A stretch of DNA of 64,000 nt from Lonicera japonica (taxonomy: Eukaryota; Streptophyta; Magnoliopsida; Dipsacales; Caprifoliaceae). Numbering within the stretch: position 1 is the first letter of the stretch; each line of letters starts with the position of its first letter. The notes under the pieces are model-generated. The model worked only from the letters and a program-made list of their open reading frames with translations, was not told the DNA's origin and made no database searches. Where the stretch lies: positions 10,567,386 to 10,631,385 of the forward strand of contig CM038471.1 of the NCBI GenBank assembly GCA_021464415.1, given 5' to 3'. Of the stretch, positions 57,341 to 64,000 are shown one piece after another. A program made the translations under genes and the position numbers.

Positions 57341-60300
57341 CATTAATTTCAAGAAGAAACAAATAATGAATGATTCATAATTTAGAAATTTAATTTGGCT
57401 TTTAGAATATCTAAAATTTAAATCAAATCTATATGAATTAGCGGTCCAAAATAAAACATAGTTTTGGAAATAATTAATTTATATTTTATCTCATTAAATA
57501 TGTGTGACAGTGTTAAATTTTGTCTTTTGAGATCATAAACAACAACAAAATGGAGAAAACGAATAAGAAGTTGGGGGCGGTTGTTGGAAAATGATAAAAA
57601 GAAAAGAAGCAAGTCACCATTAGCATGGGGGTTAAGTCAATTTCCTTTTGGTTAATAAGATTAGCTTCTTCAATTCAAGGACTTAATGAATGCATTTATT
57701 TTATGAAACTTGGTGGAAATAATTTCTATAAAGAGTAGATTTTCGATTTTCACAAAATTTTATCAAAAAATTTAATTTAGAAGTTTGTGAAATAATCATC
57801 TAAAATTTCATCGGACGAAAATGATCGAACATATATATATCGAATTTTTATAACAGTCAATTGCGGTTCAAATTTCATGAGGAAAATTTGTAAAGATAAT
57901 CTATTAGACCCTGTTTAACCTTCAAAGTAGACCCGATTGAAATTTTATGAAAATTTTCATATATTTTTCATATGTTTAACCTTCAAACCATACCACATTG
58001 AACGAAATTGAATCGAAGGAATATTGGAGGTGAGCCAAGTACGAATAATGAGGACTCATACAATCAAGGAAGAATAATTATAATAGAAGACAACGGAATA
58101 TTCATAGGTAAAATAAATAGAAGATAAATACCGTAAATGCATTAGTATAGTTGTCTAGCACAATTTCAATCTTGGTTAAATTATGCCTATGTGCACCTAT
58201 ATAAAGAGGCTCATTTATCATGTAACACTTATAAATTCTCATTGAAGAGGTACAAGAAACCTAGGCTAGAGTGTTCTATTTTCAAACAAAATTTAAGACA
58301 ATGCGTGTATGAGAAAATATGCCATGGCTTCTTAATTTAACTTATTATATGTTATGAGCATACGTGTTTTGTTGCAATATAAAAAAAAACATACCAAAAC
58401 TTCTTCAAAGTGCCACATTTCAGCTTTAAGAATTTTTGAACATGCATATTCGACACAATTCGTTGGGATCTAAAAGTACACACCAGTTTAATAAAATTTG
58501 TCTTCAAATTCAACTAGCTTAAAATTCTGGAAGTTCAGGTAAGTTCTCAAATTAGTTAATAATTTATTTTCCCAAAGTGCCAGAATTATTAAAATTGAAA
58601 AAATGTTTTTGGTAAACTTTTAATTTGGCTTGATGTTTGTAATAATTTTGTGTACTTTGGACTTTATTCAGCTTTGGTTTGAATGTTACACACTTAGTGG
58701 GCCCTATCTAGTTGGTTAGTATTTACTAATTTTGACCCAACGCTTTATTTCTTTGACCTGAGTCTATAATTCACGCCTACATTTTTAATGCGCACCTGTT
58801 AGGCAAGTGAAGGAGAGTAGTAGTTGGCTATATTGAGTGTATTATGCCACTTGTATTGTTCTAATTTATTTTTTCTACGTTATGTGTCGAATAAAGAATT
58901 ATTAAATTTATATTTCATTTTTAAGAGCTGAAAAACAGATATTTTAATTGGTTTTCAAAGATCAAATTGGACAATATCACCGTCATTTTTACTACAAAAA
59001 ATATAAGTAATATTATTTACAGCCTTCATATTTGTCAAGAACAGCCTCTTTGTTACAAACATACCTTTATGAGGAATTTATTATCGCTAACACCTCCTAA
59101 TGCCTACCTAATTACAGGTAAGTACAGTCACATACACTTAGCACATATGGAAAGAGTTTGTTTGTAAGAACTCGCCTAATACCTAATATCAAGCAATGGA
59201 GTATTAGTATGTTTTCCAAATAAAACCCACATAATTAGAATTGAGTGGACTCACATAAACTTGACTTAAATGGGGAGAATGCGTTGCAAAATACTCTCCT
59301 AACAACAGGTAATGAAAGTGGTATTTTTGATAAATAACGAGGTTTATAATGTATTTTTATTTAAATTTTGATGGAAGGTGTTCATTTGATGGGTGTAAAT
59401 AACACCCGCCAAAAATATTGGGTGTGATATGCCACTTATGTTGTTCTAATTTATTTTTATTTCGAGAGATGTGTTTGTACTAATTTTTTTTTTACACCGG
59501 GCGGTATCCAATGTAGCTTTTGCGCACCTCGACTGATGATATCCAATGCAGCTTTTGCACACCTCGATTGATGATCCATCGTAGCTTAGTCTACACTCGG
59601 TACTGGTCATAAAATGTTTTTGCAGCTGCTTGAGTTCGATATGAGAATCTACAAATCAACCTTAGAGCTAAATCTAGGGCGGTAACCACTACGATATTTC
59701 TACTATTTTTACCACTAAAAGTTGACACACATAAACAATGCGGATGTGAGTATATTTAATTTTCTTTTAAAAAAATTATTATTAACTCAATGCTTAAAGG
59801 GTTTTGTTTTTAACCTAAAGATTGCAGGTCTTGCTACATTAGTTACATATTCGTTTCTAACATAATAATAAGGGTAAAAATGAAAATTTGATTTATTGGA
59901 ATAATAACTACTTCAATTACCTTTAAATTAATATTATTATAAGCATGCAAGTCAAGTCTCCTCATCATCTTATTTTATTTATTTATTGTCTCTCTCCATT
60001 AAAAATTATCAACCACCAACCTGCATTTACGTGCCAAAAGAATCGAAATTGACAGCTTTATAATAATAAAACATTTTTTTTAAATACAATCGACGATAAA
60101 TTTAAATAGGATTCTTTGAAGGAAGGAAAAAAAAGAAGAAAATGAAACCCCAATTAGCTAAATTGTAACAACTTTTATCGCTCGGAGTAACCCCAAGGTC
60201 TCATACATTTATTTCTTAACAATTTGGAAGTAAATTAAATTCTTAGAAATTATCAAATAATTAGTCCTCATATAAATTTGAGTCATAAAAGTCAAATGAC

Positions 60301-60944
60301 TCATCAAGTTGTAGATGGACCCATTAATTTAATTCAGCCAAGAAGTGAACTGACTATTAAAATTAGCCAATTTAATTGTGAAGTTATTTTGATAGATTAA
60401 TTAGGTATCCGTGTCACACTGTATCATATATTAAAAAGATTTATAAAAAATATAATAAAAGATATTTTTTGCAATATAATATTAATGTGACGCCATTGTT
60501 CATAGTAATTAACTGCTAGAATGAACTTAGTTTTTGGCATCCGTTCTTCTCAAATTAATTTTCTCTTTTTAAATTAAAATTTTGAAAATAAAATTTAAAA
60601 TTTGATAGATTTTAAAAAAAAAATTAGGAATCAATCTATCTATCTAAATGACACTCAAAAGCACTGATTGCTTAATAATTGTTAATTATGAATATGTTTT
60701 ATTGCATATAAATATGCATATAATTTGTAAGAGCATCTAAAAAATCGTTTCTCCACATTTCATACACGTTTAAATACTTATATGTTATGACTTTTATTTT
60801 ATTTTATGCATATGTAAAAGTTGCAACAAATTTCTATTTGTAAAACGAAATTTAAAATAATGCCTGTATGAAAAAACATTCTGGAACTTCTTAATTAAAA
60901 TAATTATATATAATATAACTATGGTTTTATGCTATATATAAAAA

Positions 60945-61140
60945 AATGAATGAATGAATACATAGGTGCTTACAAAATGAATGAATGAATGAATGAATGA
61001 ATGAATGAATACATAGTTATATATAATTATATATATAATAAAAATAGATATAATAAAAATGAATGAAATTAGAGTTTTGTTTTGAATACATAGTTATATA
61101 TAATAAAAATGAATGAATGAATACATAGTTATATATAATA
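60945..61140. repeat. (AATG)n tracts with repeated ATACATAGTTATATATAAT units
   Basis: Several runs of AATGAATG alternate with ATACATAG-TTATATATAATA blocks, a slippage-prone local expansion. Confidence 0.9.
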
Positions 61141-61884
61141 TAACTATGTTTTTATGCTATATAAAAAATAAAATCCGTTTTGACAAGTTTTCAAAACAAA
61201 ACCCCCCACAAAAACAATTTCCAAATGCATGGAATTACAATACTCTAATTTCAATCTATGAATGAATACATAGGTGCTTACAAGCTCGAGTTTGATTTCA
61301 TAAATAACTTTTTGAATTTAATTTATCAGAAAGAACTATTTTAAAAACATTCAAACTACTTGTAAAATATTTAAGATAAGAATTAAATACATGATCCATT
61401 AAGAGACAAAAGCGCAAATTGGTGCCTAGCATCTTTTCAATTCGTAACGCACTTAGCGAACCTTAGCAAATAAGTTAGCAAGTAATCTCTAGTTTGTCAC
61501 ATTTAAAAGAAAGTCCTTATTCGGATTATCTTTTATACGAATCTTTTGTTTATTTTCTTGAAAAATAAACTGATGACTCTAAAAACACAATTTTTTCAAA
61601 ACCAATTTCAAAAATGAGAATGGCAAGGTTGAAAGATCGTATTCTTACGGTGTGGTCAAACTCCAAATTTTTACACTAGCAATTGATAACACTCCATTTA
61701 TGACTAACATCCCAACAAGCCATTTTTTTATTAATAACACTCCCCTAGTGATCATTCCTTTTAATCTAGATTAATTACCATTAAAATATGATATCCATTG
61801 TTCACTTTTCCCCTCCCCCCATCTCCCTCTATCTCCACTACCACTCATTCTCCACCCATCTCAAATGTTCGTCTCTATCTCCAC

Positions 61885-61962
61885 CATCAGCACGCACACG
61901 AACACGCACACGCACATTCACCCACACCCGCACATATATACATATATATATATATGTAAGGC
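61885..61962. repeat. (CA)n-rich and (TA)n microsatellite
   Basis: CACGCACACGAACACGCACACGC-type repeats run into an ATATATACATATATATATATATG tract. Confidence 0.85.
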
Positions 61963-62166
61963 TACCAAATTTTAGAACAAGAAATGTTGCTTACACACAA
62001 CATTATACATAGTAAATATAATTAGGTTGATGGCCTTATATTACCCAAGTTAAGTGATTCTAAATCATGGAATACGTTTGCAATTAGGTTGATACAATTA
62101 CTTTACAGATTAAAGTAATTCGGACATATGTAGTATACCTGTTTAAGTGACTACTTAATTGATAAT

Positions 62167-62581
62167 GGATATAAGAATGATAAATTATGCTCCTGCGTAT
62201 TCATAAAGTAAACAAGTTACAGGCTCGCAATTGTATTTGTATATGTCAATGATATAAACATAATAGGTACTCTTGATGAAATAAGAGAAACCACAAGCTA
62301 CTTGAAATTCGAATTTGAGATGAAAGATCTTGAAAAAACTCGATTCTATCTAGGTCTTAAACTAGAACATCTTGCTTGTGGAATAATCTACCAGTCTGTG
62401 TATGTCCAAAAGATGCTCAGACGATTCAAAATGGACAAAACGTATCCAGCTAGCACTCCCATGATCAGTTGAAGATTAAACCCAAAAAAAGATCAATTTT
62501 GTCTAAAGGCAGATAACAAAGAGTTGTTGGGAGCTACAATTCCCTACCTAAGTGCAATATGCGCATTATTGTACTTGGCCT
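62167..62581 (+). pseudogene. Ty1/copia reverse transcriptase fragment
   Basis: The frame reads GYKNDKLCSCVFIK, a TAA stop (about 62209), then IVFVYVNDINIIGT, YLKFEFEMKDLEKTRFYLGLKLEH, VYVQKMLRRFKMDK and YLSAICALLYLA, the end of copia RT leading into RNase H. The YVDD catalytic box is YVND, a second stop is at about 62470, and neither gag nor LTR is seen nearby. It is a dead internal fragment of an element different in family from the gag at 711-1676. Confidence 0.85.
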
Positions 62582-62643
62582 AGTGTACTCGACCAGGTTT
62601 TATTTGTGTAGATTTGCTTGTGTATAATAGCATATTCTGATCA

Positions 62644-63060
62644 GATTTTGTTTGTTATTTGCTTGTGCTAATTTGCTGCTATTTGTTTTGGTGGTAAGTA
62701 CTCCGTCTTTTTAAGAAATTATCGATTCTAAATCTATTACTTGATTCTCTATCTTTTGAAAAAATAAATAAATAAAGTTTTCCCGCTTGATTTTTGCTTT
62801 GTACTAGTTAAGATCTATAGTTTCTGTTGAACAATTGAGCTTTATAACGTAATTAACATCATCACCCCAACTTTTCTTAAATTGAGATCTATAACGAAAT
62901 TAATAGGTGCATGTTAGAGAACACAAAATAGTAAGAATAGAAAACCATTATTGAATGGAATCTCGCCAATGACTGATTGTACGTGATATTCTTGGAGTTC
63001 ACAAAGATTACCACAATATTAACATTTATGAGAGGAATATATATATAATGATGAAGAAAG
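62644..63060. repeat. 417-bp tandem duplication, unit 1
   Basis: It starts GATTTTGTTTGTTATTTGC and runs to GATGAAGAAAG. Unit 2 follows directly, with about 97% identity by eye. Confidence 0.93.
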
Positions 63061-63476
63061 GATTTTGTTTGTTATTTGCTTGTGCAAATTTGCTGCTATT
63101 TGTTTTGGTGGTAAATACTCCGTCTTTTTAAGAAATTATCGATTCTAAATCTATTACTTGATTCTCTATCTTTTGAAAAATAAATAAATAAAGTTTTCCA
63201 GCTTGATTTTTGCTTTGTACTAGTTAAGATCTATAGTTTCTGTTGAACAATTGAGCTCTATAACGTCATTAACATCACCACCCCAACTTTTCTTGAATTG
63301 AGATCTATAACGAAATTAACAGGTGCATGTTAAAGAACACAAAATAGTAAGAATAGAAAACCATTATTGAATGGAATCTCGCCAATGACTGATTGTACGT
63401 GATATTCTTGGAGTTCACAAAGAATACCACAATATTAACATTTATGAGAGGAATATATATATAATGATGAAGAAAG
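63061..63476. repeat. 417-bp tandem duplication, unit 2
   Basis: This is a head-to-tail copy of unit 1 with a handful of substitutions and a one-base indel in the A-rich tract. No coding frame spans either unit. Confidence 0.93.
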
Positions 63477-64000
63477 AAGCACTAGAAACAGAAGCCAGCA
63501 AGCAGCTTACAAGATTTCAAAGTTTGTACACTTACCAATAATTTTCAAAATTGGTCTAGTTAGGTTATTGCCTCTAACATCACTAAAATCAATATCAAAA
63601 GACTTAAATGTCAAGAAAATAAGCATTAGATCACCAACATATAGTGTATGAAAAACACAGCAAAAGCACGAATACTTGCAAGTACCAAAGGCTAGTCAAT
63701 TGGCACATATAAAGGGAGAGTTCCGATCAATAAATTGCCACACAAGCCACGATGAAGTGTGAAAAAATAAAAACAATAAGAGCACACTTGATAAAGTTCT
63801 AATAGGCAAAAAATTGTAGGAAGAACACTGGACTTCAACAAAGAAATAAACCTTGAGCAATGTAAATTAAGTTGATCAATTTGTTAGCATCATAAGCAAA
63901 CGTTCAAGTACTTGCAGATATTGCAATACTTCATTCCAGTAGATTAATCTCACATGTTAACTGGTTTTGAGCAAGATCGTTGAATATATAAAATTTGCAA
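63477..64000 (-). other. Window end; possible LRR-kinase exon fragment on the minus strand
   Basis: On the minus strand about 63600-63536 reads FDIDFSDVRGNNLTRPILKIIG and stops at a donor-like GTAAGTG. The N-N-L-T-x-P spacing resembles a plant extracellular LRR exon of receptor kinases. It is too short to be sure. The rest shows nothing recognisable. Confidence 0.25.

Larger units (their letters stand above)
56311..62166. other. Intergenic DNA without a recognised gene
   Basis: I found no frame with homology. Contents are old dispersed repeats (about 56990-57340, 58240-58420 and 60680-60900 share a segment with AACGAAATTTAAGACAATGCG), a MITE-like piece at 57690-57930, a ~36-bp duplicated unit near 59505-59570 (TATCCAATG-AGCTTTTGC), and microsatellites. 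Confidence 0.5.

Noticed and set aside
1..64000. Naming the species
   Set aside because: Transposon families and one TNL gene are insufficient without a database search.

Overview
This is nuclear DNA of a flowering plant, almost certainly a eudicot. It is AT-rich, its genes have introns, it is packed with nested plant transposons, and its one intact host gene is a TIR-NBS-LRR (TNL) immune receptor, a class largely confined to dicots. No bacterial-type feature is present. The species cannot be named from sequence alone.

Layout: (1) 1-3315 is the end of a minus-strand Ty1/copia element that keeps gag and the LTRs but has lost pol. (2) 3316-8450 has no convincing gene and ends at a CACTA transposon terminus (8450) that cuts into (3) a decayed minus-strand Ty3/gypsy element, with protease remnant 8451-9487, PBS and LTR 10252-11056. 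(4) 11600-30370 is a complete 18.8-kb Ty3/gypsy element of the Tat/Ogre lineage (TSD ACATC, 1662-bp LTRs). It has an open gag, a broken pol with an extra archaeal-type RNase H, two genes on the opposite strand encoding plant-mobile-domain-like proteins, and two tandem-repeat arrays. (5) 32442-44584 is a Russian-doll nest: a Helitron holds an L1-type LINE, which holds a CACTA element, which holds a Tourist-like MITE and a solo copia LTR. The LINE, CACTA, MITE and solo LTR each have visible target-site duplications. (6) 45310-46893 is another solo LTR. (7) 46891-55092, minus strand, is a five-exon TNL gene that reads open for 1196 codons. A second Helitron copy sits in its first intron and the solo LTR abuts its stop codon. 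(8) 55093-64000 is repeat-rich intergenic DNA with a copia RT relic and a 417-bp tandem duplication.

The most interesting signal is in the Tat element. The 12-bp palindrome TGTCGCGCGACA occurs nine times (some copies degenerate) in each LTR upstream of the TATA box. It recurs as a pair, 30-32 bp apart, upstream of the TATA boxes of both antisense genes. All three promoters of the element therefore share one cis-element in one geometry, suggesting coordinated control by a single DNA-binding factor, possibly element-encoded. The pre-insertion states, the reconstructed exon structures and the C-to-T-like nonsense changes give a consistent history of insertion and methylation-linked decay around one surviving resistance gene.
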